Notes: generated by a model from the letters alone, not told the origin. DNA of 64,000 bases from an uncultured Amylibacter sp. (GCA_947497475.1 CANMGS010000001.1:372001-436000), one strand, 5' to 3'; shown: positions 45,911 to 55,941, numbered from the stretch's first letter. Program-made: numbers and translations.

Positions 45911-48900
45911 CTAAAAGCTCATTTGGTACCTTGCCGTCAGTGTTTTCTCAATGCCCCCATTATCATCTAGGGAAACGCCTGTTTTGATACTCAGATCACC
46001 ATTGCCTATGCGGATATTGTCCAAATCAAGAGTGAACTTCGCGCCACTCATATCTTGATTGGCAGCACTTACCGCCTGTGTTTGACCAAAAAGCGTTACA
46101 TTTGAAGTATCACCACCAGACCAATTTGTAGCAAACAATGATGCCCCAGCTGTAAGCACGCCTGCATCAAATGCTTTGGAAGCTTTCAGGCCAATTTCAC
46201 CAGTTGTAGCAGTCGATTTACGGCTTGATACTGTAGCAAGTCCTGCAGCTGTCCCAGTTTCCGTGTAACCACCGATGTCAACGCGTGAGATGCTTAGTTT
46301 ACCTGATGGCGTCAAAGACCAACTGTTCGTCCAATCATATGATTTGGAAATTTCTGCATTCACTCCAACCCAATTGCTGTCGGATTCAGACAATGCAGCA
46401 GTTGCCCCAACATTGCGGCGCTGGTCATTCGTAATACGCCCTGCACTCACACCAAACGTAACCGTCGCAAAGTACAAATCAGGCGTATAGGCAAGATCCA
46501 AAGCAAATCCTCTGCCTTCAGAACTGTTACTTGTTGCGCCTGTTGCGGTAATGACTGAGCTAGAGTGAATATCGATGGCAGAGATCATGCCCCCGATTGT
46601 GCCACCATTGTTCAACTCCACCAATGCACCAGCCTGTAAGGCCGCAGTCCCAACATGAGAGTCACTTCCTGCAAAGACATTGTAGTCCGCTTGCGCACGT
46701 GTGACTTGCAAGAACGGATAATAGTTGATTGCTCCGTGTGTCGCAGTTGCTGCACCTGTGCCTTTTGATGAGAACGTCAGAATATCCTTGGATGCGGTAC
46801 CATTACCAACAGAAGAAGATAGTTTTCCTAAGAAACTGCTTAAACCCAGTGCTTGGTTGGTTCCTAAGCTCTGATCACTGAATGAGGATTGACCAAACGT
46901 AGAGTAAATTGGATTAGCACCACCTTCATCTTGAACGAACCATGGTGCACCACCTTGTTCAATCGTCGTGAATACACCAGCTGCGGTATTTGCATCCTCG
47001 AACTCGAAGGTTGCAGATGGACCCGCAAGAGAGGTTAAGTTCACATCATGGTCAGCGACACGGATCAATCCATTGACATTGTCCAAGGTATCAACATTCA
47101 AGGTACCCGTACCGGTCCCAAGGAAGATCGCGTAAGCACTGCCACCCTCTGATGTCGCAGAAATTGTGCCAACATCAGTGATTGTCCCATCAAAGTTGTC
47201 GAAATTCACACCGATTGCGTTTGTTACCCCGCCCCTTGCTGTGGCGGTAATTGTGCCAGTGTTGGCAAAATCACCTGTCATATTTGTAGCATTCACACCA
47301 CTAGCCAGACCGCTGCTCCCGCTGGCAAAAGCAGTAATTGTACCGCTGTTTGTTACATTTGCGTTGATTGCACTGTCCGTGAAGATACCGCTCGCCGTTG
47401 CAAAGCCTGTTGTATATATTGCACTCGCGGCTAATGTTCTAGAGTTGTTGATCGAACCGTTTATATCCCCTTGGATATAGATAGCCGCAGCATCTGCCGA
47501 GGAGCTGTCATCAAATGCAAGGGCTGCTATTGTACCTGAATTACTCAGGTCAGAATTTAAAATTCCGCCGATATGAATACCGTAAACTGTTGCAGATGTT
47601 ACACCGACACCCTGTGCTGTAATTGTACCGCTGTTTGCAATGTTCGCGTTCGCATCACCCGATAGGTCAAAACCAGCTGCGTAAGCTTGATCTATCGAAT
47701 CTGCGAATGCCAAGGCTGAAATGGTGCCAGAGTTCGTGAAAGCACCATCAAGATCACCACCAAAAACCCTTACACCATATGCGGTCGCGGATGAACTTGT
47801 TAAATTACGGGCTGTTGCGTTAATTGTACCAGAGTTATTAATACTCCCCAGTGCCGAAACGCCGCTAGATACGTCTATACCTGCCGCATAAGCCGTGCTT
47901 TCACTGGCTGTCGCGGATACTGTGATTGTACCAGAATTGTCGATTGCGCTATTCGCGATGCCGCCAACATACAGGCCATAGGCTTCCGCACTATCGGTTT
48001 GATCAACAGCTGTCACAGAAATTGTTCCAGAATTATCAAAACCACTGTTTAAGTCACCACTTATATCAAAACCATAAGCTGTTGCAGAGGAGTACCCGAA
48101 CGCTTGCACTGACACACTACCATTGTTTGTAATCGAACCATTTGCATCACCAGAGAGAGAGAAACCAAAAGCCTGCGCTGTTTCGGAGCTTCTTGCTGTT
48201 GCCGAAACCGAAATTGTACCAGAGTTATCAAATGATCCGTTAAAATCGCCCCCAACTCGGTAACCATGCGCACTTGCAGATGAATCGGAAGCCGCAGTTA
48301 CAGAGACTGTACCTGAATTGGAAAGGTTGCCATCAAAAGCACCAGGCGAAACTCCAATTGGTGCCCCTACCCCAGTTGGGTTTCCGAAGATAAAGGTAAG
48401 GCCACTTCTGACATACACACCATATGCATTCGCATCTGTTATACCTGTAGCCAGCACATTGATTGTGCCCGAATTATTTATATCACCAGCGAGTCTTCCG
48501 CCAGAAGTGCCCGGGAAGTTATCTTCAGAAATATAAATACCGTAGGCCGTTGCAGAATAAGATGTTTGCGTTTCCGCCAAAACATTTATCGTACCAGAGT
48601 TATTAACACTTGCCCCTGCACTGAAACTTGGATGAATATTTATACCGTATGCGCTTGCCGAACTGACACCTATAGCTGTCACATCAATTGTGCCTGCATT
48701 GTTAATCGTTCCAAAGAAACCACCAGTCTGAGAGCTAAAAGGATTTCCTGCCCTGTCTGTTACATCAATACCATATGCTTCTGCGTCGTTGGACGAATTG
48801 GATTGTGCCAAAACAGTGATTGTACCAGAGTTTTCGATGACTGCATCTGCCCCAACACCTGGGGCAATCTGAATACCATATGCAGTTGCACTGGTCTGAG

Positions 48901-49783
48901 CGATTGCGCTCACATCAATGACACCTGAATTGCTGATTGAACCATTTAGGAGAGTATTACCAGAAGGAAATGGGCTTGGCAGACCCTCAGATACAAAGAT
49001 TCCATGAGCTCCTGCACCAGAAGTTGTATTCGCTTGCGCCCGAACAGTGATCGTACCAGAGTTGTTAATACTTCCCCCTGTACGCAAACTCGGGCTGACA
49101 AAAAGACCATAAGCTGACGCCGTTCCAGATGACGTTGCCATCACATCTATTGTGCCTGAGTTATTTATAGCACCAGCCAAACCAGCACTTGGAGTGGGAA
49201 ATGGGCCAAAAGGCATTTCAGACAAATGCACACCGTAAGCTGTCGCGCCTGAAGACGAGTTTGATTGCGCTCGAACAGTGATCGTACCAGAGTTATTAAT
49301 ATTACCTGCGATACCATCAGTTGAATTCAGGAAAATGCCATTTGCAGATGCTGCCGTCGTAGAATTCAACTGAACATCAATCGTTCCGTTATTGTTAATC
49401 TCACCGCCACTAAGCAGGCGAGCAGGCAATTCAAGACCAACCGCAGCAGGTATTCCTAAGCCAGATAAATTGACACTGATTGTGCCATCGTTTGTGAATA
49501 CGTTCGATAGGTCAGTTTGAATAAAAATCGCTGGCGCTGATGTTGTCGTAACAGAAACACTTCCCGTCGATGTAATCGTGTGATTTTCGTCTGCAAAGAA
49601 AATCTGCGGTGTTGTTTCCGCCGTGCTAATCGTTCTAGCCTGCGCAGCGCCCATTGAAAGTGCCGCGATAGAGACCGTCGCCAAAAGCGCCATAGGTGCA
49701 GCACTTGCGATTTGGCCTTTCCACTTGGTCATCCGCCCGCCACGATGCCCACAGATTACCGTGCGTTGATTAGTCTTATTCAT
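45911..49783 (-). CDS. Large autotransporter with about 22 beta-helix repeats
   Basis: This 1290-residue protein is a type V-secreted surface protein. It has an extended N-terminal signal peptide (about residues 1-50, ending in SMGAAQA) and a passenger of about 22 imperfect repeats of 30-45 residues built on NSGTI-V-A...AYG(I/V) (about 90-890). A linker follows, then a C-terminal beta-barrel (about 1040-1290) that ends in Phe, as expected for outer-membrane insertion. The passenger should form a beta-helix and may act in adhesion. The start at 49783 has an AGGGGAAA ribosome-binding site; a shorter start at 49732 is possible. The repeats make recombination and copy-number change likely. Confidence 0.9.
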   Translation of the reverse strand: MNKTNQRTVICGHRGGRMTKWKGQIASAAPMALLATVSIAALSMGAAQARTISTAETTPQIFFADENHTITSTGSVSVTTTSAPAIFIQTDLSNVFTNDGTISVNLSGLGIPAAVGLELPARLLSGGEINNNGTIDVQLNSTTAASANGIFLNSTDGIAGNINNSGTITVRAQSNSSSGATAYGVHLSEMPFGPFPTPSAGLAGAINNSGTIDVMATSSGTASAYGLFVSPSLRTGGSINNSGTITVRAQANTTSGAGAHGIFVSEGLPSPFPSGNTLLNGSISNSGVIDVSAIAQTSATAYGIQIAPGVGADAVIENSGTITVLAQSNSSNDAEAYGIDVTDRAGNPFSSQTGGFFGTINNAGTIDVTAIGVSSASAYGINIHPSFSAGASVNNSGTINVLAETQTSYSATAYGIYISEDNFPGTSGGRLAGDINNSGTINVLATGITDANAYGVYVRSGLTFIFGNPTGVGAPIGVSPGAFDGNLSNSGTVSVTAASDSSASAHGYRVGGDFNGSFDNSGTISVSATARSSETAQAFGFSLSGDANGSITNNGSVSVQAFGYSSATAYGFDISGDLNSGFDNSGTISVTAVDQTDSAEAYGLYVGGIANSAIDNSGTITVSATASESTAYAAGIDVSSGVSALGSINNSGTINATARNLTSSSATAYGVRVFGGDLDGAFTNSGTISALAFADSIDQAYAAGFDLSGDANANIANSGTITAQGVGVTSATVYGIHIGGILNSDLSNSGTIAALAFDDSSSADAAAIYIQGDINGSINNSRTLAASAIYTTGFATASGIFTDSAINANVTNSGTITAFASGSSGLASGVNATNMTGDFANTGTITATARGGVTNAIGVNFDNFDGTITDVGTISATSEGGSAYAIFLGTGTGTLNVDTLDNVNGLIRVADHDVNLTSLAGPSATFEFEDANTAAGVFTTIEQGGAPWFVQDEGGANPIYSTFGQSSFSDQSLGTNQALGLSSFLGKLSSSVGNGTASKDILTFSSKGTGAATATHGAINYYPFLQVTRAQADYNVFAGSDSHVGTAALQAGALVELNNGGTIGGMISAIDIHSSSVITATGATSNSSEGRGFALDLAYTPDLYFATVTFGVSAGRITNDQRRNVGATAALSESDSNWVGVNAEISKSYDWTNSWSLTPSGKLSISRVDIGGYTETGTAAGLATVSSRKSTATTGEIGLKASKAFDAGVLTAGASLFATNWSGGDTSNVTLFGQTQAVSAANQDMSGAKFTLDLDNIRIGNGDLSIKTGVSLDDNGGIEKTLTARYQMSF

Positions 49784-50276
49784 TTATTTTCCCCTAACGA
49801 AAACTCTTTTATTTTTCCCAAACGCACCCAGCACATTTGCCGCGATACGACATTCAAATCATTCCATAGGAACAACACATTGTTTTTGGAGTTACTGCTC
49901 GAACCACTCATATAAAAAGCAACAGGTTGTATCCTGCGCCACCACTTGCAGGAGAGTTAAACACACTAGAATTATGCGTGAAGAGCTAATACGCAGCATA
50001 TAACCAAGGTTTATGTTTGCTGGCGGTTACGTAGAGCCACAGTCAAAATTTCGAATGCGGCTTCTTGTGAATGACTGCACATTTATAACTAAAGTTTACG
50101 ATTGAGATGCTTCATAATCAGCATATGCCTTAATCACTGATAGAAACTTGGCGAACATATCATTAAACAATATCCCTAATACTCGGGAAGTAGGCTGGCT
50201 TTGTGTTCGAATGTATATTGATTACCTGCAGTAGTTAAGATGGCCCATAGCTTCACAATCACAGCAAGGTTGAAGA
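49784..50276. other. Divergent promoter region between autotransporter and LuxR-HTH gene
   Basis: This 493-base gap has no convincing gene. It must hold the promoters of the autotransporter (minus) and the LuxR-HTH membrane regulator (plus). A small dyad TCCTGC...GCAGGA lies at 49932-49953. No lux-box-like site was seen here. Confidence 0.5.
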
Positions 50277-50765
50277 ATGAAAAAAACAAACTGGACACCC
50301 ATATTATTCATTATTGCGGGCCTCTCGACGACAATTTTAATCATAGAAGAAATTGCAGAGCATAATACGCACATATGGATCATTGAATGGGCTGTGAACC
50401 ACGTCTTTATCACTGTCATAAATTTGATCCTGATTGTGTGCATCATTTTGGGTTGGATCATTGTGAAAAAAATGAACCGGCACCAATCCAAACTTGAAGA
50501 CAAAGTTGCACTTGCCTCTGATGCTTTCCGCGAAATGCTTGAACAATATTTCGAAGAGTGGAACCTATCTGCATCCGAGATTGAGATTTTTCACTTATTG
50601 TTAAAAGGGTGCACAATCGCAGAAATATCGGAAATCCGTGGCACGGCTGTTGGAACAATTAAGTCGCAAACGAATGCGATTTATAAAAAGTCTGGTTATT
50701 CCAATAAAACGCAACTGCTCAGCGCATTGATCGAGGATCTAACCGATGGTCGGTCTGCGTTCTAA
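50277..50765 (+). CDS. Membrane-anchored LuxR-type helix-turn-helix regulator
   Basis: This 162-residue protein has two predicted N-terminal transmembrane helices (about 8-25 and 40-65), a short coiled linker, and a C-terminal GerE/LuxR DNA-binding domain (about 95-158, with LSASEIEIFHLLLKGCTIAEI and GTIKSQTNAIYKKSGYSNKT). It lacks receiver and autoinducer domains, so it may sense a membrane or periplasmic signal through its membrane part. It is divergent from the autotransporter and is followed by the TPR-sulfotransferase gene (42-base gap). Confidence 0.88.
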   Translation: MKKTNWTPILFIIAGLSTTILIIEEIAEHNTHIWIIEWAVNHVFITVINLILIVCIILGWIIVKKMNRHQSKLEDKVALASDAFREMLEQYFEEWNLSASEIEIFHLLLKGCTIAEISEIRGTAVGTIKSQTNAIYKKSGYSNKTQLLSALIEDLTDGRSAF

Positions 50766-50807
50766 AAGAAACGTTTATCCAATCCCCAAAATGGAGAACA
50801 CAGTGTA

Positions 50808-52904
50808 ATGGCAGAACAGAGTACGCTCACAATAGAAGACGCTTTCAAGCAGGCTATGGTGCATTATCAAAAAGGCCAACTTCAACCTGCTGTCGCATTA
50901 TTCTCCAAAATCATTCAGGCTGCGCCTCAACATGCTCATGCACATCAAATGCTGGGATTGATCGCGTTTCAGACAGAACAATACGAACCAGCCGTCAAAG
51001 CAATGACAGAGGCCGTACGCTTGCAGCCTCAAAATCCGCAGTTTCTGATGAACTATGTCGAAGTATTGCGTAAAGCGGGCAACATAGAAGCAGCTATTTC
51101 AGTTGGGAAGCGCGCAGTGCAAGCCGACCCAAACAACCCAGCAGCGCATTCAAATCTTGGACTTGCTTATTACGACGATCAAAACATTATTGAGGCTGAA
51201 GCATCACAACAGCGCGCTTTGGCTTTAAACTCAGATTTTAGCGCAGCCTTGAATAACCTTGGCAGTATTGCACGTGACAATGGCGACTTAGAGGGCGCGG
51301 TAACCTATTACCGTAAAGCTTTACGCACCAATCCAACTTATTCCGAAGCTGCAAACAATTGCATTTCCGTCTTTATTGAAGGGGAACGATATGAGGAAGC
51401 AAAGGAACTGGCGTATTCAGAATTAAAGCAAAACCCAAATGTTTCCGAATTACAGCGCAACATGGGGCGCATACATCTCTATGAGCATAAGCTGGACGAC
51501 GCAGAAACCAGTTTCCGCAACGCAATATCTTTGAACGAAAATAAAGCTGAGAATTATTTGGGGTTATCCCAAGTGCTTTATGAAAAGAACCATTCAAAAC
51601 TTGCTCTTATAGAAGCCGAAACCGCTTATCGTTTAGACCCTGAAAACCCGCAAATTTGCCATCAGATTGCAATCACCAAGGCTCATCTTGGGGATATGGA
51701 TGCAGGGTTTGAGTTCTATGAAAAAGCGCTCGCGCTAAACCCAGATATGACCGCCAGCCGTCTCGCGCTTGGGTATCTAAAAATGGAAAACGGGGACTTC
51801 GATGGTGCACGTGCTGATTTCGAACTGGCGGCGCAATCCACATATGATGCTTTGAATGCACAAATGGCACTCGCACGTATGGAAAAAATGACGCCTGATA
51901 ACTCTGCCTTTGTTGCACTTGAAGCGGCTTTACCAGAAGCAGAAAAGATGCCAGCGATGAAAGCAGCCGCTTATCATTACGCTTTGGGCAAGTGTTATGA
52001 GGATCTGTCTCGGTACGAAAATGCGTTTGAGCAATATGCTATAGGTGCAAAGGTTAAACGATCAACGTTTGATTATGATCCCGCTGAAACGGATCAAGTG
52101 ACAGATGATATCATCGCTCTTTTCGATAAGGGTATGATCGAAAAACTACGCAAAAGCGCAATATCAACAGAACAACCAATCTTTGTGTTAGGGATGCCAA
52201 GGTCAGGCACAACATTAACTGAATCTATTCTGGACAGTCATAGCAAAATTTCAGGCGCAGGCGAATTGAATTATCTGCAAAACCTATTTGGATTGTGTCC
52301 CACCAGCGGTAAATTTGATATGCCGCGTATTTTACCCCAAATGCCTGCGCATGATCTGACCAGAAAGATCGAAGAATATATCGAAAGCGCAAAAACACAC
52401 GCGCCCAACACACCGTATATTGTCGATAAAATGCCAGCAAACTTCCAAATGCTCGGCCTAATCTACGCATTGTTACCAAATGCAAAAATCATCCACATTG
52501 CACGCAATCCGTTTGACACTTGCCTGTCATGTTTTACGCGTATTTTTGAGCGCAGTCAGTTACACAGTTATGATCAAGTGGAATTAGGGCGCTATTTTAA
52601 CAACTATATTCGCCTGATGAACCACTGGCATACGCTTTTGCCAAAAGACAGTTTCCATACGGTTCATTATGAAAACCTCGTTGAGGATATAGATACCGAG
52701 GCACGCCGTATCATCGATTTCTGTGGTCTGGGCTGGGAAGACGCGTGTTTAGAGTTCTATAAAGGCAAACGCCGCGTTCGCACAGCCAGCGTACAACAGG
52801 TGCGGCAGCCGCTTTATAAAACGTCTAAAGAAAAGTGGAAAAGGTACGAGGCACAATTGCAACCTCTTGTTGATATTATTGCTTACAACAAAATCTCATT
52901 TTGA
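50808..52904 (+). CDS. TPR-repeat protein with C-terminal sulfotransferase domain
   Basis: This 698-residue fusion has about ten TPR units in residues 10-400 (repeats with the AxxxLGxxxxxxGxxxxAxxxY pattern). A sulfotransferase domain spans about 455-690, with the PAPS loop FVLGMPRSGTTLTESILDSH and the 3'-phosphate motif HIARNPFDTCLSCFTR, plus YENLVEDIDTEAR. It could add sulfate to a protein or glycan partner docked on the TPR arm. It is downstream of the membrane LuxR gene. Similar fusions are common in marine proteobacteria; acceptors are unknown. Confidence 0.9.
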   Translation: MAEQSTLTIEDAFKQAMVHYQKGQLQPAVALFSKIIQAAPQHAHAHQMLGLIAFQTEQYEPAVKAMTEAVRLQPQNPQFLMNYVEVLRKAGNIEAAISVGKRAVQADPNNPAAHSNLGLAYYDDQNIIEAEASQQRALALNSDFSAALNNLGSIARDNGDLEGAVTYYRKALRTNPTYSEAANNCISVFIEGERYEEAKELAYSELKQNPNVSELQRNMGRIHLYEHKLDDAETSFRNAISLNENKAENYLGLSQVLYEKNHSKLALIEAETAYRLDPENPQICHQIAITKAHLGDMDAGFEFYEKALALNPDMTASRLALGYLKMENGDFDGARADFELAAQSTYDALNAQMALARMEKMTPDNSAFVALEAALPEAEKMPAMKAAAYHYALGKCYEDLSRYENAFEQYAIGAKVKRSTFDYDPAETDQVTDDIIALFDKGMIEKLRKSAISTEQPIFVLGMPRSGTTLTESILDSHSKISGAGELNYLQNLFGLCPTSGKFDMPRILPQMPAHDLTRKIEEYIESAKTHAPNTPYIVDKMPANFQMLGLIYALLPNAKIIHIARNPFDTCLSCFTRIFERSQLHSYDQVELGRYFNNYIRLMNHWHTLLPKDSFHTVHYENLVEDIDTEARRIIDFCGLGWEDACLEFYKGKRRVRTASVQQVRQPLYKTSKEKWKRYEAQLQPLVDIIAYNKISF

Positions 52905-53077
52905 ATGTGTTGGTTGCTAATAGAGATCAAAATTTATAACTCATATGTATTGCTGACATAGCATAACACTTTTAAGTCTTTGACTTCTAATCCAAAGATT
53001 GATCGCTACCTGTGCTTGCATGGTGCTGTCGAGCCACTCTGCGATAATTCCCAAAATTTAAATCATCATGTAATCGT

Positions 53078-53833
53078 TTAAACTGATGGCGAGTTCATAG
53101 TGCTAGGTGTCGCTAGCTTATTGTCTTTTGATAAATGGCAAAAATCTAAATATACAATATCAGTAATATCATTATCTGCCGCTACCGAAATTATAAAATT
53201 ATTTATTTTATTATTAAATGTCCAAAGCCGATAATTCTTATATGGTATTACTAAGCCATTTTTCAGATCTGGGCAGGTGTTAATATATTTTATGTCTTCA
53301 TCTAGCCCCGTACCGTCCGCTTTAACCACAGCTTCTTTTCTAGTCCAACATGTCAAACGTCTTCTATTTAAAGAACGCTCATTATCATAAATCCATCTCA
53401 TCTCGGTATCATGGAAAACATTTTTAGGAATATCTATATATGAAACATCTTGGAATAAGCACTCGATATCTACGCCTATAGTTCGTGTTAAAGAAAGACA
53501 TAAAACAATGTAATTTTCAGAGTATGATATGGAAAAAACGCTGCCGTTTTTTATATAAGGCTTACCTTTTTGTGAAGTTTGTAGCGGTGTTTTACATGTC
53601 TCTAAATTAAGTAAAAAACGCAATAATTTTCGGCCAATTATATAACGCCTTGAATGTAGAGAGCATCTGAACTTCTGTGCTTTATAGAGTTCGCAATCAG
53701 ATAAAAGGATATTTTCTGGGACAGGCGTCGTTGTTGAGAATAATATTGTTAGGCATTTTTCCTGATCATACAGAGTATTCAAACACCCTTTAAGCCAAGA
53801 GAATTCATCCGTAAAAGTACTATGATTATCCAT
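53078..53833 (-). CDS. 4'-phosphopantetheinyl transferase, Sfp type
   Basis: This 251-residue protein has the Sfp-type motifs: GKPYIKNGSVFSISYSEN (substrate strand), GVDIE (Mg-binding Asp/Glu), and WTRKEAVVKADGTGL. It attaches the phosphopantetheine arm of coenzyme A to the NRPS carrier protein (Ser962 of the synthase encoded upstream). The ATG at 53833 is chosen because the longer frame to 54007 overlaps the reductase gene. A hairpin lies 21 bases before its start. It is last in the biosynthetic operon and AT-rich. Confidence 0.9.
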   Translation of the reverse strand: MDNHSTFTDEFSWLKGCLNTLYDQEKCLTILFSTTTPVPENILLSDCELYKAQKFRCSLHSRRYIIGRKLLRFLLNLETCKTPLQTSQKGKPYIKNGSVFSISYSENYIVLCLSLTRTIGVDIECLFQDVSYIDIPKNVFHDTEMRWIYDNERSLNRRRLTCWTRKEAVVKADGTGLDEDIKYINTCPDLKNGLVIPYKNYRLWTFNNKINNFIISVAADNDITDIVYLDFCHLSKDNKLATPSTMNSPSV

Positions 53834-53853
53834 TGATATATTACGCGAAGAAT

Positions 53854-53881
53854 ACACCCAAAGAGCTATTTCTTTGGGTGT
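53854..53881 (-). terminator. Hairpin between OYE and PPTase genes
   Basis: A perfect 11-bp stem (ACACCCAAAGA / TCTTTGGGTGT) with a 6-base loop fills the gap between the two genes. It has no U-run on the minus strand, so it may be a stability or attenuation element that lowers PPTase expression relative to the synthase. Confidence 0.6.
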
Positions 53882-53894
53882 ACTGGAATGACAT

Positions 53895-54974
53895 CTAAAC
53901 TTTATTTTCCATAGTAGGATAGTCTGTATAGCCCCGCTCATCTCCACCATAAAAAGTATTTTCATCTGCTTGATTAAGAGCAGTATTTCCCCGTATACGG
54001 TCAACAAGATCTGGGTTTGCTAAGAATGAAGAACCAAGGCATACAGCTTCTGCAAGGCTCTGTTGTAAAATAGGTTCTACAAGCTGTGGTGATGCAGGCC
54101 AATGTTGCTCATCTTCATGTGGATTTAGGATAATTGCATTTTTCCATTGATTGCGGATCAATTGGGTTTGCGGGCGATTATTCGCTTCCATGATGCTAAT
54201 GAACGCCATATCAGGAAGCCCTGCTATCAAAGTGTTATAAAGCGCTTCAGTATCACCTTCGACAATATCATTATAAGGGTTTGCAGGTGAGATGCGAAGA
54301 CCTGTTTTGCTGCTGCCTATTTGATCAACAACAGCTTGTGCGACTTCAATCGGGAACCGCACTCTTGCAGATAAATCTCCGCCGTATTCATCCGTACGTT
54401 GGTTGGTGTTTTCTGCCATGAACTGGTGCAATAAAAAACCATTGCCTGCATGAATTTCAACACCATCAAATCCAGCATTAATTGCATTCTGGGCAGCCTG
54501 TATAAAATCGCTTATTGTTTCGTTAATGTCATTCTTTTTCATTGCGATTGGCGTTGGGTATTCAACCATACCATCTGTTGTAAATGTGCTGCCGCTTGCT
54601 GCGATTGCAGATGGCGCTAGTGATGTATGTGCGCTTGGATAAAGTGATGGGTGCCCAATACGGCCAGCATGCAAAATCTGAGCTACAATTTTACCACCTG
54701 CTTTGTGAACAGCATCCGTTACATGCTTCCATGAACGCACTTGCGCATCTGTGTATAAGCCAGGCGTATTCATAAAGCCTTGCCCAACTTGGCTTGGTTG
54801 AATTGCTTCCGAGATGATCAGACCAGCGCTTGCGCGCTGACTATAATAATCTGCCATCATATGCGTAGCCTCACCGCTTTGGGTGGCTCTGTTTCTGGTC
54901 ATTGGTGCCATAACCAGACGGTTTTCTAGGTCGATGTCGCCAATACGAATGGGTTCGAAGGTTTTCTGTGTCAT
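53895..54974 (-). CDS. Old Yellow Enzyme family alkene reductase
   Basis: This 359-residue FMN protein of the NemA/XenB type has the start motif NRLVMAPMTRNRA, QILHAGRIGHPSLYP, the active-site pair in EIHAGNGFLLHQF, and TDEYGGDLSARVRFP. It reduces activated C=C bonds with NAD(P)H. In this operon it may act on the unsaturated product or protect the cell from redox-active quinone-like pigment. The role is inferred from position only. It is 23 bases after the IndA-like gene. Confidence 0.9.
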   Translation of the reverse strand: MTQKTFEPIRIGDIDLENRLVMAPMTRNRATQSGEATHMMADYYSQRASAGLIISEAIQPSQVGQGFMNTPGLYTDAQVRSWKHVTDAVHKAGGKIVAQILHAGRIGHPSLYPSAHTSLAPSAIAASGSTFTTDGMVEYPTPIAMKKNDINETISDFIQAAQNAINAGFDGVEIHAGNGFLLHQFMAENTNQRTDEYGGDLSARVRFPIEVAQAVVDQIGSSKTGLRISPANPYNDIVEGDTEALYNTLIAGLPDMAFISIMEANNRPQTQLIRNQWKNAIILNPHEDEQHWPASPQLVEPILQQSLAEAVCLGSSFLANPDLVDRIRGNTALNQADENTFYGGDERGYTDYPTMENKV

Positions 54975-54997
54975 AATATCTCTTTCTAAAATGTTAA

Positions 54998-55936
54998 TTA
55001 TGTTTTTTGCAAAGCACTATAGGCTGCTGCGAGGCGTCCACCGGTTTCGGCGGTGCTTATTAAAACAGCCATATTGGCCTTTGAAGTACGCCCCCCCGAC
55101 GCTTTATCGACGGCACGCATTAGATATTTTGTAACCATGTTACCTGCAATATTTTCTGTTTTCGCATCAATAAGGGCTTGTTCAATTGCTCCTTCGATAT
55201 CGTTACGATCAATTGCGTCTTTGTCCAAAGGAGGGGTTGTAATTACAAAACTACTTTTAGGGTTGGTAAACCAATGGGTATCAATCGCTTTCGCCACGTC
55301 TGATGGCTCATCCATTCTGTGTGGACTTCGTATCCCGCTTGATGCGCAATAAAATGCAGGAAAGTCATCTGATTTATAAGAAACAACAGGAACACACTGG
55401 GTTTCAAGATACTCCATAGTGCGATCCAAATCCAAAATGCTTTTAGCACCAGCACAAACAACGGCAACTTTTGAGCGTGTAAACTGGATAAGATCTGCAG
55501 AAACATCCATTGAGTTTTCTCCACCACGGTGGACCCCTCCGATCCCAGCCGATGAGAAGAATGAGATACCTGCAAGTTCCGCACAGATAAGTGAAGATGC
55601 AACGGTCGTTGCTCCCGCTTTACCTTGCGCCAATACGATTGGTAAGTCACGACTGCTGACTTTAGGTATGCCGGATGTTGTTGCAAATTTTTCGATGGCG
55701 GCATCATCCATACCAACATGAATTACACCGTTATCAATGTATAATGTTGCAGGAATTGCACCACCTTTACGTACAGCTTGTGCGACTTTTTTAGCGGTTT
55801 CAGCATTCTCAGGGTATTCAAGACCGTGCGTGATCACATTAGATTCTAAAGCAACCACAGGCGCACCTGTTGCAAGTGCATCTTTGATTTCTTCGCTGTA
55901 ACGAATAGGTATTTTGTGTTTGGGAGACATTTTCAT
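54998..55936 (-). CDS. indA: Pseudouridine-5'-phosphate glycosidase-like protein (IndA/PsuG family)
   Basis: This 312-residue protein matches Psu[61 protein letters not shown] and [17 protein letters not shown]. PsuG cleaves or forms the C-glycosidic bond between uracil and ribose 5-phosphate. IndA homologues are constant partners of the indigoidine synthetase, and in Streptomyces MinB uses this fold to make the C-nucleoside minimycin. It starts near 55936 (an in-frame ATG at 55930 is equally possible), just after the tautomerase stop. No HAD phosphatase (IndB/MinC) is nearby. Confidence 0.9.
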   Translation of the reverse strand: MKMSPKHKIPIRYSEEIKDALATGAPVVALESNVITHGLEYPENAETAKKVAQAVRKGGAIPATLYIDNGVIHVGMDDAAIEKFATTSGIPKVSSRDLPIVLAQGKAGATTVASSLICAELAGISFFSSAGIGGVHRGGENSMDVSADLIQFTRSKVAVVCAGAKSILDLDRTMEYLETQCVPVVSYKSDDFPAFYCASSGIRSPHRMDEPSDVAKAIDTHWFTNPKSSFVITTPPLDKDAIDRNDIEGAIEQALIDAKTENIAGNMVTKYLMRAVDKASGGRTSKANMAVLISTAETGGRLAAAYSALQKT

Positions 55937-55941
55937 TCTTT

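Noticed and set aside
47166-48928. Plus-strand frames opposite the autotransporter repeats
   Set aside because: Their regularity simply mirrors the repeat array on the minus strand.
45911-49783. CRISPR array or satellite DNA in the repeat-rich region
   Set aside because: The repeats are degenerate at DNA level, vary in length and keep one long open frame, so they are protein repeats.
53834-54007. Longer N-terminus for the phosphopantetheinyl transferase
   Set aside because: The extra 58 codons lie over the conserved end of the reductase gene and across the hairpin, while ATG 53833 gives a normal Sfp N-terminus.
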